From: Paenactinomyces guangxiensis
GTDB taxonomy: Bacteria > Bacillota > Bacilli > Thermoactinomycetales > Thermoactinomycetaceae
Direction of reading: 5' to 3'
DNA length: 64,000 nt
Assembly: GCF_016055185.1 (NCBI RefSeq)
Contig: NZ_JAECVR010000001.1
Span: 570,345 to 634,344 of the forward strand
The translations under genes and the position numbers were made by a program. Under the pieces are notes generated by a model. The model did not search any database and was not told the DNA's origin. It was given only the letters and a program-made list of their open reading frames with translations. This document shows positions 31,951 to 41,211 of this stretch, piece after piece. Each line of letters starts with the position of its first letter. The first letter of the stretch is position 1.

Positions 31951-33459
31951 CTAAATAACATTGTGTTTTTGTGACCATTCAGGTATCGGTTCCGGGTAAT
32001 CGTACCGGTAATGGCCGCCCCGGCTCTCCTGGCGCCATAAAGCGGCCTCCATAATCATTTGTGCAGAAGTTAACATATTGTTACACTCAAAAAAGCCTGC
32101 CGGAATCTGCTCCCGAAGTTTCCTTAATTTTAAAATCCCTTCCTTCAAGCCTTGAGCAGACCTCACAATCCCGGCATGATTCCACATGATCTCTTTGATC
32201 TGTTGTTTCCAGGAATCTTCAGTTTGCTTATCTTTGCACAAAGCAGGGACTAAAACACCCGGAACACCAATCGATTGATCGGTGTAGGAAGATAGTTCCG
32301 CCGCCACCCGCTGTGCAAATACAGCCCCTTCCAACAAAGAATTACTGGCTAAACGATTAGCTCCGTGTACCCCGGTGCAAGCCACCTCCCCACACGCAAA
32401 TAAGCGGGGCAGCGTTGTGCGGCCGTATACATCAGTACGAATCCCGCCCATGACAAAATGAGCGGCCGGGGTCACGGGAATCAGGCTGCGGGCAGGGTCA
32501 ATTCCATACTTCCGGCACTCCCTGTAAATCTTCGGAAAACGTTCGGCAAACCGGGAGCCGATCTGTCCGGCATCGAGAAACACTTTGCGGCCTGCTTGCA
32601 TCTCGCTGAAGATGGCACGTGAAACCACATCACGGGGGGCCAGATCCTTCCACTCATGATAACGCTCCATAAACGCTTCGCCTTGATCATTGACAAGAAA
32701 AGCTCCTTCTCCGCGCACCGCTTCCGAAACCAGGAACATCGGATTTTGTTCCACTGCGAGAGCAGTGGGATGAAATTGGATAAATTCCATGTCCATTAAA
32801 GCGGCTCCGGCCCGGCGGGCCATCGCAAAACCATCTCCGGTGGATACCAGATCATTGGTGGTATAACGATACACTTGTCCGCACCCTCCGGTAGCTAATA
32901 CGACTCCTTTTCGTGCCATATAATAAACCGGGCCTCTGTCTTCATCCACCGTGACAACCCCACGGCAAGCCCCCTCAGATACAATAAGATCTGCTACCAT
33001 TGTATGCGTGATGAACCGGATATTTGAATGATTCCTCACTTGCTCCAGCAAAGAAGAGGTAATTCCCGCACCTGTCGCGTCTCCGGCGATGTGCAGGATG
33101 CGCGAAACGGAGTGAGAACCTTCCCGTCCCAGTGCCCATCTGTCACCGTCACGGTCAAAACGGGTTCCCCATTTGGTAAGAAGTTGGATGGTTTGAGGAG
33201 CCATCTCCACCAGCACATCGACGGAGCCTGGGTCACATAACTCCGCACCCGTCCGCAACGTATCCTGGCGATGCAACTCCGGGGAGTCGTCCTCTCCAAT
33301 GGCTGCCGCGATTCCTCCCTGGGCCCGATAGGAATTGCTCTCTTCCTCTCTGGCCTTCGTCAGCAGGATTACCTGCCCCGACCCGCCCAGGGAGAGAGCT
33401 GTCATTAAACCGGCAATTCCGCTTCCCACCACGATAAAGTCGGTTACCTTTCGTGTCAT
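31951..33459 (-). CDS. nadB: L-aspartate oxidase NadB
   Basis: This 502-residue FAD enzyme oxidises aspartate to iminoaspartate. The dinucleotide motif is DFIVVGSGIAGLMTALSLGG near the N terminus. NSYRAQGGIAAA and HSVSRILHIAGDATGAGI follow, then EFIQFHPTAL, and the FAD-binding HGANRLASNSLLEG is the signature of the fumarate reductase/NadB group. ATG at 33459 follows AAAGGA by 8 bases; the upstream ATG at 33489 lacks a ribosome site. First gene of the operon, divergent from nadS, as in Bacillus subtilis, where the NadR/NiaR repressor (YrxA) controls both. Confidence 0.96.
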   Translation of the reverse strand: MTRKVTDFIVVGSGIAGLMTALSLGGSGQVILLTKAREEESNSYRAQGGIAAAIGEDDSPELHRQDTLRTGAELCDPGSVDVLVEMAPQTIQLLTKWGTRFDRDGDRWALGREGSHSVSRILHIAGDATGAGITSSLLEQVRNHSNIRFITHTMVADLIVSEGACRGVVTVDEDRGPVYYMARKGVVLATGGCGQVYRYTTNDLVSTGDGFAMARRAGAALMDMEFIQFHPTALAVEQNPMFLVSEAVRGEGAFLVNDQGEAFMERYHEWKDLAPRDVVSRAIFSEMQAGRKVFLDAGQIGSRFAERFPKIYRECRKYGIDPARSLIPVTPAAHFVMGGIRTDVYGRTTLPRLFACGEVACTGVHGANRLASNSLLEGAVFAQRVAAELSSYTDQSIGVPGVLVPALCKDKQTEDSWKQQIKEIMWNHAGIVRSAQGLKEGILKLRKLREQIPAGFFECNNMLTSAQMIMEAALWRQESRGGHYRYDYPEPIPEWSQKHNVI

Positions 33460-33502
33460 CGCAGGAGTCCTTTCACGAATTCTTAACAATTTACTTCAGT
33501 TT

Positions 33503-33531
33503 TATTTTCTCAGGAAAATCAACAATGTCAA
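33503..33531 (-). promoter_or_regulatory. Promoter of nadBCA
   Basis: TTGACA (33526-33531), a 17-base spacer and AAAATA (33503-33508) face nadB on the minus strand. Confidence 0.6.
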
Positions 33532-33596
33532 CCACGAATTTTATGGCACTATATCCAACTCTTTCGCTGGGGGGGTCTTTCTGTTCATTTTTTCGC

Positions 33597-33602
33597 TATA
33601 AT
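33597..33602 (+). promoter_or_regulatory. -10 box of nadS
   Basis: A perfect TATAAT covers 33597-33602. It overlaps the first in-frame ATG (33601), so that ATG cannot be in the transcript and the real start lies downstream at 33637. No good -35 is seen. Confidence 0.55.
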
Positions 33603-33636
33603 GAATGAAGAGAATTTGTTCGCGGAGGAAACGGAG

Positions 33637-34791
33637 ATGAAACCCATTTATCTTGACTACGGAGCAACCAGTCCGGTTCGCTCCGAGGTCTTCGAGGCTA
33701 TGCTTCCATTTTTGCATACTGAATTTGGAAATCCCGGCAGTATTCACGATCTGGGGCAACGGAGCCATGATGCGGTTCAACACGCGCGCAGTCAAATCGC
33801 CGGCGCGCTGGGAGCGGCTTCTCCCAGAGAGATTATTTTTACCGGCAGCGGTACGGAATCAAACAATTTAGCCATCATCGGCGCGGCGCGCAAACGAAAA
33901 GCTCATGGAAACCACATAATTACAACAACCATTGAACACCCTTCCGTTCTTGAAGCTTGCCGGACTCTGGAAAGAGAAGGATTTCATGTCACCCGGCTGC
34001 CCGTTGACGGGGATGGAAGGGTCAGCGTCGAGGATATCAAACAGGCGGTCACAGACAAAACCATTTTGGTCAGCATCATGGCTGCCAACAATGAAGTCGG
34101 CACATTGCAACCGATTAAAGAAATCGGCCAATTGTTGAAAGAGACCCCGATTTTATTTCATACTGATGCAGTACAGCTATTTGGAAAAATACCGTTTACC
34201 GTTACGGAATTGGGGGTAGATCTTCTTTCTGTGGGAAGCCATAAAATTTACGGGCCGAAAGGAGCCGGTGCCCTGTATCTCCGCAAAGGGGTACGCATAG
34301 AGCCGTTGATGTTCGGCGGCGGCCAGGAGCGGGCACTGCGCCCAGGCACGCTGAACACCCCTGCCATTGTCGGATTTGGGGCCGCCGCTTTCCTCGCTGC
34401 ACGGGAAGCGGAAAAAGAGAGTGAGAGGCTTACCGGTTTGCGCAATCTTTGCTGGGAACGGATCCAAAGCGAAATCGGGGATGTGGATCTCAACGGGCAC
34501 CCGACTCTTCGATTGCCAAACAACCTTAATCTTAGCTTTCATCGTGTCGAAGGGCAGGCGATTCTGCTAGAATTAAACCGTGCACAGATCTATGTTTCCA
34601 GCGGTTCCGCCTGCAGCGCCGGAAAACACAGTGCCTCACATGTATTAATGGCGATGGGAAAAAGCAAGGAGAAAGCGCTTCAAAGTCTTCGCGTCACTTT
34701 TGGCAAAGAAACGAGTGAAGAAGATATTGATCTTTTCGTGGGGAAATTGAAAGAAGTGCTTGGTTACTTACGCTCCCTCATAAAAAAATAA
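33637..34791 (+). CDS. nadS: Cysteine desulfurase NadS/NifS
   Basis: The 384-residue PLP enzyme removes sulfur from cysteine, here probably for the NadA iron-sulfur cluster. It starts MKPIYLDYGATSPVR. The substrate and PLP region contains TGSGTESNNLAI and EHPSV, the PLP lysine lies in VGSHKIYGPKGAG, and the catalytic persulfide Cys lies in SSGSACSAGKHSASHVL. ATG at 33637 follows GGAGGAAACGGAG. The gene is divergent from nadBCA, the same arrangement as nifS-nadBCA of Bacillus, which supports a dedicated NAD-pathway role. Confidence 0.93.
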   Translation: MKPIYLDYGATSPVRSEVFEAMLPFLHTEFGNPGSIHDLGQRSHDAVQHARSQIAGALGAASPREIIFTGSGTESNNLAIIGAARKRKAHGNHIITTTIEHPSVLEACRTLEREGFHVTRLPVDGDGRVSVEDIKQAVTDKTILVSIMAANNEVGTLQPIKEIGQLLKETPILFHTDAVQLFGKIPFTVTELGVDLLSVGSHKIYGPKGAGALYLRKGVRIEPLMFGGGQERALRPGTLNTPAIVGFGAAAFLAAREAEKESERLTGLRNLCWERIQSEIGDVDLNGHPTLRLPNNLNLSFHRVEGQAILLELNRAQIYVSSGSACSAGKHSASHVLMAMGKSKEKALQSLRVTFGKETSEEDIDLFVGKLKEVLGYLRSLIKK

Positions 34792-34829
34792 GGCTGGGCT
34801 TAACCAGATTTTTTGGAGGCAGACACAAA

Positions 34830-35474
34830 TTGCGCAGGTTTCTCTTTTTTCTACTCAGATTGATGCTAGGTTTTGCGATTGCCACGATTGCCTGGATTCT
34901 TTTTATCATTCTCCAGCAAGTCAGCTACTCTGAACCTGATCAGGTTTATCTGATGGGAACAACCATCTCGTACGCTTTTGTATTCGCCTTTTTTTGCATG
35001 GTCATCTTTTTTATCTTTTCGTTTTTCAAACACCGCTACAATCCCGATCAATTAAAGAGGCGCTTTTTCGTGTTTGCAGCTTTCTATCTGATCTGCAGTC
35101 CCCTAGTGATTCTCTCTTTTGACAATTATCTGCTGGTCACTCCAAAGGGGATGGCATATAACCAGTTTCTGCAACTGGAAGATGCCAAGGTGCAAAGATG
35201 GAGAGACATTCAACAGGTGGCTCTTGATTACCAGGTGATTCAACGTCCGGTCCGCCGGGAGGAAGATATTCGGCTTCGTTATCTTGTCTATTTTAAGGAC
35301 GGACCTGTGATTGACTTGAACAATTATAACTCCCCCCTTTATGCTGCCCAGCAGTTTAAATCGATTCATCGTGTCATCATTAAGGAGAAGGTTCCCGTTA
35401 AAAAGCGTCCCTTGCCCAAAGAGTTTGCGGAAAAGAATTCCTTTATCTATGAAATGTATCATTTAGATTCATAA
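34830..35474 (+). CDS. Hypothetical membrane protein, 214 residues
   Basis: I do not recognise the family. Three membrane spans are clear in the first half (residues about 4-28, 42-66 and 80-98). A cytosolic or extracellular C-terminal domain of about 110 charged residues follows (RYLVYFKDGPVIDLNNYNSP). The TTG start at 34830 is supported by GGAGG 10 bases upstream. It follows nadS by 38 bases and may be cotranscribed with it; a strong terminator ends the unit. Confidence 0.7.
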   Translation: MRRFLFFLLRLMLGFAIATIAWILFIILQQVSYSEPDQVYLMGTTISYAFVFAFFCMVIFFIFSFFKHRYNPDQLKRRFFVFAAFYLICSPLVILSFDNYLLVTPKGMAYNQFLQLEDAKVQRWRDIQQVALDYQVIQRPVRREEDIRLRYLVYFKDGPVIDLNNYNSPLYAAQQFKSIHRVIIKEKVPVKKRPLPKEFAEKNSFIYEMYHLDS

Positions 35475-35504
35475 TTGAAACGATGGAAAAGCACAACCTC
35501 TTTC

Positions 35505-35544
35505 ATATAGCATCTGTTGACACGCAACAGATGCTATATTTTTA
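35505..35544 (+). terminator. Intrinsic terminator
   Basis: ATATAGCATCTGTTG pairs with CAACAGATGCTATAT (35505-35519 with 35525-35539), followed by TTTTT. Confidence 0.9.
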
Positions 35545-35668
35545 TGCAGAGCCAATAAAACAGATCCAGGACAGAAGGCAATGTATACGGTAAAATCAGG
35601 TAAACAGGAATATTCCCATACTTGTCAATGGGACAAAACGATGCTCTAAGGAGGAATGGTCTGAAAAA

Positions 35669-36355
35669 ATGAGCGCAAAAATTTTGGTGGCGGATGATGA
35701 AAAAAGAATTGTGGACGCCATTTCTTATGCACTGCTTCGTGAAGGATACCAGGTTGAGGTGGCGTACGACGGGGAGGAGGCATTGCGGAAAATTGAATCA
35801 TTTCATCCGAAAATTGCGATCCTGGATGTGATGATGCCCAAAAAATCCGGATTTGACGTATGCAAACAATTGGAAAACAAAGCAGGGACGGGAATTATTC
35901 TGTTGACCGCCAAAAACGATATCGTAGATAAAGTACTGGGCCTCGAATTTGGAGCAGATGATTATATCACAAAGCCATTTGATATCCGCGAATTGGGAGC
36001 CAGAGTCAAATCCTTGCTGCGGAGGCTCTCCAAAAGCGCCGAACAGGAAATGGCCACCATTGAGATTGGAGATTTAAAAGTATTAATCAAACAAAGAAAA
36101 GTGGCACTGTACGGCAAAACATTGGATTTAACCCCGAAAGAATTTGATTTATTTGCTGTGCTGGCATCTAATCCGGAACGGGTTTACTCCAGAGAAGAAC
36201 TGCTGGATGTTGTATGGGGGATCGATTATGCGGGCGGCACACGAACCGTGGATATCCATATTCAACGTTTAAGGAAAAAATTAGGCCACCCCTATCACCA
36301 AATACTGCAAACCGTTTACGGTGTGGGGTATAAAGCCACAGGTGAAATCGAATGA
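35669..36355 (+). CDS. OmpR-family response regulator
   Basis: The 228-residue protein has a receiver domain with acidic pocket DDEKR, phospho-acceptor Asp53 in ILDVMMP and conserved Lys in DDYITKPFDI. A C-terminal OmpR/PhoB winged helix follows (LDLTPKEFDLFAVLASNPER and VDIHIQRLRKKLG). It is cotranscribed with the overlapping sensor kinase and probably controls the downstream lipoprotein gene. The AAGGAGG ribosome site is about 14 bases from the ATG, longer than usual, and no better start exists. Confidence 0.93.
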   Translation: MSAKILVADDEKRIVDAISYALLREGYQVEVAYDGEEALRKIESFHPKIAILDVMMPKKSGFDVCKQLENKAGTGIILLTAKNDIVDKVLGLEFGADDYITKPFDIRELGARVKSLLRRLSKSAEQEMATIEIGDLKVLIKQRKVALYGKTLDLTPKEFDLFAVLASNPERVYSREELLDVVWGIDYAGGTRTVDIHIQRLRKKLGHPYHQILQTVYGVGYKATGEIE

Positions 36356-37818
36356 AATGGAGTATCAAGGTTAAGTCCGGGATCTTCCTGGCAGGATTAT
36401 TATTGCTGACAGTAGTTATTCTGAGTGTGACCGTGTTAAGAGGAATTCAGGAAAACCAACGGAAAAACCATGAAGATTTTCTGGCGCAGCAGAGCAAGAT
36501 TGCCAATCTGTATATCACCCAGAACTTCCTCATTGGATATGAAGGAAGGACAGCAGCGATTGATCGCTTTTTAAACGAAAAAGGAGAAGAGATGGCAGCC
36601 AACCTGGGCTTTATGAGCGGAATGCATGTAAAACTTTTTGACCGCTCAGGAAAAGAAAAGGGAAATTCCGCGCCCAGCATCGGCGAAACGGACACAAGCG
36701 ATCTGTTGAAGTATGCGTTGAACGGTAAAGTAGCCTATTGGCAGAAAAATGATTCCATGTATTACGCAGCCCCCCTCCTCAACTATGACCAACAAATGGG
36801 CGTTATCCAGTTTCAGTATCCACTGAAGGACAGTTTGCTTTTCTACGAAGGGATTCTGACTCTTTTTTATCGTATTGGCACTCTTATTTTTATCATCAGC
36901 TTTATCATTGGGTATTTGTATTTCAGCCGGCTGACAGGAGGAATCCAAAAGCTGAAACAAGCCGTGGAAAAAATCCAGCGCGGACGCTTCCTGTCACATC
37001 CGCCACTTAAAAGAAGGGATGAGCTGGGCACCTTAAGCCACGGCATTTATTATATGAGCAATCAGATTGCAGAAAATATAGCACTGATGCAACAAGAAGA
37101 AAAAAAGTTGAAACAGGCCATTGAGACCCTGAAAAAACTGGAACAAAAACAGAAAGAGTTTATCGGGAATATCACCCATGAATTTAAAACTCCTTTAACT
37201 GTGATGAAAGCATATGTGGATTTGATGGACATGTATCCGGATGACCCCCGGCTGGTTATTGACGCCAGACAGAATATCGGCAAAGTGACCGAAAGCCTGA
37301 TTGAGATGGTGGACAAAGTTTTACATCTGGCCTCCCTGGAAAAATACGATTTAACCAGTCAGGCCGAATCCGTTGATGTAAAAGAAACTCTGCTGGATTT
37401 ATGCGAAAGGATGAAAGGAAAAGCGCAAAAGTTCGGCTTGCAGATCGAGGCTTGTCTGAGTGAGGCATTGATTTGGGCAGATAAAGAGAGTTTTACTCAT
37501 GTGTTTATCAATCTGTTGGATAACGCGATTAAGTACAATGAGCCGCACGGAAAAATTGTTGTGAAAAACGTTGTGGAACAGAACAGGGTTTGTATTGATG
37601 TGATTGATACAGGAACCGGAATCCCGGCGGAGGCGCGCGACAAAATATTTGAGCCGTTTTTTACGGTTAATAAAGACCGCTCCAGGCAATCAGGGGGAAC
37701 CGGGTTGGGTTTATCGCTGGTAAAAAAATTGGTTGAAAAGCAACAGGGAGAGATTGCCTTGTTGAAGACAGACAACAAAGGATCCTGTTTTCGGGTTACA
37801 TTCCCTCTTCTCAGCTAG
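36352..37818 (+). CDS. Sensor histidine kinase
   Basis: The 488-residue membrane kinase pairs with the preceding response regulator, overlapping it by four bases (ATGA). It has two spans (residues about 10-30 and 172-192) flanking an extracytoplasmic sensor of about 140 residues. A HAMP-like linker follows, then a HisKA domain with His276 in GNITHEFKTPLT, and a HATPase domain with NLLDNAIKYNEP, DTGTGIP and GGTGLGLSLVKKL. The signal is unknown. Architecture resembles the YycG/ResE-like group without PAS domain. Confidence 0.93.
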   Translation: MKWSIKVKSGIFLAGLLLLTVVILSVTVLRGIQENQRKNHEDFLAQQSKIANLYITQNFLIGYEGRTAAIDRFLNEKGEEMAANLGFMSGMHVKLFDRSGKEKGNSAPSIGETDTSDLLKYALNGKVAYWQKNDSMYYAAPLLNYDQQMGVIQFQYPLKDSLLFYEGILTLFYRIGTLIFIISFIIGYLYFSRLTGGIQKLKQAVEKIQRGRFLSHPPLKRRDELGTLSHGIYYMSNQIAENIALMQQEEKKLKQAIETLKKLEQKQKEFIGNITHEFKTPLTVMKAYVDLMDMYPDDPRLVIDARQNIGKVTESLIEMVDKVLHLASLEKYDLTSQAESVDVKETLLDLCERMKGKAQKFGLQIEACLSEALIWADKESFTHVFINLLDNAIKYNEPHGKIVVKNVVEQNRVCIDVIDTGTGIPAEARDKIFEPFFTVNKDRSRQSGGTGLGLSLVKKLVEKQQGEIALLKTDNKGSCFRVTFPLLS

Positions 37819-37824
37819 AAAGCT

Positions 37825-37867
37825 TGTTTCTGCCTGAAATGTTTACATTTTGGAAACAGCTGTTTAC
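37825..37867 (+). repeat. TGTTTAC direct repeats upstream of the lipoprotein gene
   Basis: TGTTTAC occurs at 37840-37846 and 37861-37867, with a related TGTTTC at 37825. The exact copies are 21 bases (two helical turns) apart, upstream of a TATAAT-containing promoter region near 37912. They could be sites for the adjacent OmpR-type regulator. Confidence 0.4.
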
Positions 37868-37946
37868 GGGTCTGACACGATTCTTTATTTTGTAGACACA
37901 AACCTCATATATAATGTGACCAATCCCAGATAAGGAGGATTTATTG

Positions 37947-39098
37947 ATGAACGTAATCAGCACTGTTGTCGGAGCGATGGCGTTTATCTGTCTTTCCGCC
38001 CTGCCCGGATGTGCCCATGCGACCTGGGAGAATAAAAAACCCGCCGCTGAGACAGAACGTTCCGATTCTATTCCGGATCACCGGGAGCAAGTGACCACAC
38101 CCTCCGGAAAAAAAATCACTGTCATCAACAATCCGAATCGATTTATTTATAACGAAGTGGCACTGGCAAAAATGGATCGTTACACCGGCATCCGTGGCAT
38201 GGACTTCTATCATGGCGGGCAGCTCTTGGTCACCAGGGAAAATAAAGATACCCCACCTGCTTCTGTTGAAGGAGAGAAAATCTATCCACAAAACTTGTAT
38301 CTTTATCACATCCAGTCAAAACAGGCAAAATTATTGCACGGAGAATCAATTCATCAGGGAAATGCCCAGTACTCCCCCGACAAGAAACATATTTATTATG
38401 TGGAAAACAGCGAGGAAACGGGAACCGGGTATATGATGAATAAGGACGGGAAACAGAGGAAACAGGTATCTGAACGGGGAGCCATCCATGCTTTTGCAGG
38501 GCATTGGCAGAATAACCGGGAAGTGTTGTACGCAACATTTGCCGGGGAAATCTACCGGGCCGATCTGGATGGAAAGCGGACATTGCTTGTAAAAACGGGC
38601 AAAAGCGGTATTTCAAACGTATATCAAATCGGCAGCAATGTGTACTATACGACAGCTGACGGTGACCTGAAAGTATACAACATGAAAACGAAAAAGACAA
38701 AAATATTGAAAATGAAAGTAATGTCACTTATTCCTTCTCCTGACCAAAAGAGGTTAGCCATGGTGATTGGAACAGATGAAACCAAAGTGGCTCTCCTATT
38801 GACCGATTTACAGGGAAACCAGAAAGCAAAGCTGGCGGAAGGCACGCAAATCTACGGCATCAGCTGGTCACCGGACCAATCCAAAATCGCCTATGCGGTA
38901 ATGTCAGAAAACAGGGCTAAACAAGGTTTATTTGTCGCCGATGTAAAATCTTTGAAATCAACTCCACTCTCTTCAGAAATGGAAAGTATCATCGATCCGG
39001 TCAAATGGGACTCATCCGGAAAAAAACTACTCATCTCAACGGTTGAGACAAAAGATCTTGACAATGAGTTTATTACCTATGTCATTACGTTGAAATAA
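37947..39098 (+). CDS. Lipoprotein with TolB-like beta-propeller
   Basis: The 383-residue protein begins with a lipoprotein signal (lipobox ALPGC, Cys22). It continues with repeated beta-propeller blades marked by YSPDKKHIYYV, PSPDQKRLAMVIG, SWSPDQSKIAYAV and KWDSSGKKLLIST, as in TolB/DPP-IV-like WD propellers. It is expected on the outer face of the membrane. ATG at 37947 follows AAGGAGG by 8 bases. It directly follows a two-component system and may serve as its target or as an accessory sensor. Confidence 0.8.
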   Translation: MNVISTVVGAMAFICLSALPGCAHATWENKKPAAETERSDSIPDHREQVTTPSGKKITVINNPNRFIYNEVALAKMDRYTGIRGMDFYHGGQLLVTRENKDTPPASVEGEKIYPQNLYLYHIQSKQAKLLHGESIHQGNAQYSPDKKHIYYVENSEETGTGYMMNKDGKQRKQVSERGAIHAFAGHWQNNREVLYATFAGEIYRADLDGKRTLLVKTGKSGISNVYQIGSNVYYTTADGDLKVYNMKTKKTKILKMKVMSLIPSPDQKRLAMVIGTDETKVALLLTDLQGNQKAKLAEGTQIYGISWSPDQSKIAYAVMSENRAKQGLFVADVKSLKSTPLSSEMESIIDPVKWDSSGKKLLISTVETKDLDNEFITYVITLK

Positions 39099-39124
39099 GC
39101 GCAAAAACAGGAACAGAGAGCTTT

Positions 39125-39155
39125 AAAAAACCCGAGTCCGCAAGACCCGGGTTTT
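39125..39155. terminator. Bidirectional terminator between lipoprotein gene and pepV
   Basis: AAAACCCG (39127-39134) pairs with CGGGTTTT (39148-39155); both strands show adjacent T-runs. Confidence 0.75.
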
Positions 39156-39169
39156 ACTTTATCCCACTT

Positions 39170-40585
39170 TTATTTTGCCAGTTCATAAATGGCCTGGGCA
39201 TAGATTGCTGTCGCTTTTAGCAAATCTTCCACTTCAATATACTCATCCCTTTGATGGGCCTTCTCTTCCTTGCCGGGGAAAAGCGGCCCAAAAGCGACTC
39301 CCGTATCCAACACACGGGCATACGTCCCGCCGCCAATGGCCAGCAGTTCAGCTTTTTCCCCGGTTTGTGCCTCATATACTCTCGCCAGCGCGGTGACAAG
39401 AGGGTGGTCCGGGTCGCAGTAATGAGCGGGCTTATGATCCAAATCGGTGATTTTACAATTGTAGTCGGCCACTTTTTCTTCAATTCTCTTTAACAGTGCA
39501 TCGCTGTCACCGGAAGTGGGATAGCGGACGTTGAGACGGACAAAGTGCTGGTCTCCTTTTGTGTAACCGAAAACTCCGGCATTCACGGTTAACTTGCCCA
39601 CAAGTTTGTCCTCCTGGGCAATGGAGAACTTTTCACCAAAGAAACTGTCCACCAGGAGATCGTTGATCATTTTAATATAGTTGGCTCCATTTGGATCAAG
39701 TGGCAGTCGGTCCATAAACCGTGCCAATTCCAGAGCGGCGTTCTGTCCCTTTTCCGGTTCGGATCCGTGATGAGAGCGGCCCTTCACAACGATTTTTAAG
39801 TGATCATCCGCTTCCTCGGCATATCCTTGAATGCGGTAAGTCAGCAAAAAATCCTGCACTTTCTCTTTCAGTTCAAAAACATCCCCGTCCCCGCTCAGTT
39901 TCGCCATGGCGTAATCAGGAACCATATTGACACGTTGCCCGGCCTCAAAACTCATAAGCGTCCATTCCCCCCGGGATTCTTCCCTGTCATCGGGCAGACC
40001 TACCACTTTGATATCCAAAAAGCCTTTTTCCGCATTGATAATCGGAAAATCAGCATCGGGAGTGAAGCCCATCGCCGGCATATCTTCGTGTTCAAAGTAA
40101 TGGCTCACACAGCGCCACTGGGACTCTTCATCCGTTCCCAAAATAAGGCGGACACGCTTAGAAAGGGGTAAACCCAGTTCTTTGACAATTTTGAGTGCAA
40201 AATAGGCAGCCATGGTCGGCCCTTTATCATCAATCGCCCCGCGGGCATACAGTTTTCCTTCCCGAATTTCCGGTGAGAAGGGGGGAGAAGTCCAGCCATC
40301 TCCCGCCGGGACAACGTCAACATGGGACAGGATACCGATCAATTCATCTCCCCCGCCATATTCCACATGTCCGGCATAACCATCTACGTTTTTGGTTTGA
40401 AACCCATCCTGCTCTGCTAAATTCAACATAAACTCCAGAGCTTCGGCCACCTTTCTCCCAAACGGCCTACCCACCCCCGCGGTTGACTCATCCAGGACGC
40501 TTTCAATGGCCAAAAATTCATGACATCGCTTGAGCAGCTCTTTTTTGCGGTTTAATACCTCTTGATACCAGTTAATCTCATTCAT
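39170..40585 (-). CDS. pepV: Dipeptidase PepV (M20 family)
   Basis: The 471-residue zinc aminopeptidase cleaves dipeptides in the cytosol. M20 landmarks are SHVDVVPAGDGW (zinc His and catalytic Asp), YARGAIDDKGP (bridging Asp) and GTDEESQWRC (catalytic and ligand Glu). FTPDADFPIINAEKG is typical of PepV. ATG at 40585 follows GGAGGG and overlaps the stop of the upstream VOC gene by four bases, so the two are coupled. The longer upstream frame is rejected because it runs through the VOC gene. Confidence 0.92.
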   Translation of the reverse strand: MNEINWYQEVLNRKKELLKRCHEFLAIESVLDESTAGVGRPFGRKVAEALEFMLNLAEQDGFQTKNVDGYAGHVEYGGGDELIGILSHVDVVPAGDGWTSPPFSPEIREGKLYARGAIDDKGPTMAAYFALKIVKELGLPLSKRVRLILGTDEESQWRCVSHYFEHEDMPAMGFTPDADFPIINAEKGFLDIKVVGLPDDREESRGEWTLMSFEAGQRVNMVPDYAMAKLSGDGDVFELKEKVQDFLLTYRIQGYAEEADDHLKIVVKGRSHHGSEPEKGQNAALELARFMDRLPLDPNGANYIKMINDLLVDSFFGEKFSIAQEDKLVGKLTVNAGVFGYTKGDQHFVRLNVRYPTSGDSDALLKRIEEKVADYNCKITDLDHKPAHYCDPDHPLVTALARVYEAQTGEKAELLAIGGGTYARVLDTGVAFGPLFPGKEEKAHQRDEYIEVEDLLKATAIYAQAIYELAK

Positions 40586-40977
40586 TGTTGACCCTCCATC
40601 TCTGTCAATTTCATATTGGGTGCATAAGCCACTTCCCATATATAGCCATCAGGGTCGCGAAAATCGACGGTATAATATCCGGGTGAATACTGGGGTATTT
40701 CCACCGGTCCGCGTATAATTTCAGCCTTTTGTCGTTTGAGCCAGAGAGAAACAGATTCTACCGTTTCCCGGTTCCCGGCTGTCAAGCAAATATGCCTTGG
40801 CCCGACTGTACTCTGTTTCTCCAGTCCCGGCTTTTCTACAAAATAGATCTCCGTCTCATTATTAAAGTATGCAACAGGACTAGTTTTCTTCCAGCCCACC
40901 AGCCGGAATAAACCATCATAAAACGGACGGGACAGCGTCCAGTTCCGCACCCAAAACTCTATATGATGAATTCCCAT
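40582..40977 (-). CDS. VOC-family (glyoxalase-like) protein
   Basis: The 131-residue protein is a single vicinal-oxygen-chelate domain of two beta-alpha-beta-beta-beta modules. It reads MGIHHIEFWVRNWTLSRPFY with the first metal His, then RHICLTA in the middle and DPDGYIWEVAY with the last metal-binding Glu. Such proteins range from glyoxalase I to dioxygenases and antibiotic-binding proteins; the substrate is unknown. ATG at 40977 follows GGAGG by 6 bases. It is translationally coupled to pepV. Confidence 0.85.
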   Translation of the reverse strand: MGIHHIEFWVRNWTLSRPFYDGLFRLVGWKKTSPVAYFNNETEIYFVEKPGLEKQSTVGPRHICLTAGNRETVESVSLWLKRQKAEIIRGPVEIPQYSPGYYTVDFRDPDGYIWEVAYAPNMKLTEMEGQQ

Positions 40978-41211
40978 GATATCCTCCGTGTTTTTTCTCC
41001 CATGACTGATCGGCACAACCCGGGGATGAAAGTTTACTCATGCCGGGGAGGCAGGCTTTCTGAGAAAAAAGCCAACAAATTGCCTATGTAACATATCCAA
41101 TATATCATGCTGCTTCTCCACAAACCAAATCCCGAATAATAACAGGAAAATTTCGTCTTCACAACGAAAACATGTATGAGAAGAAGAACAATCTTTAAGG
41201 AGGCGTTTTTT

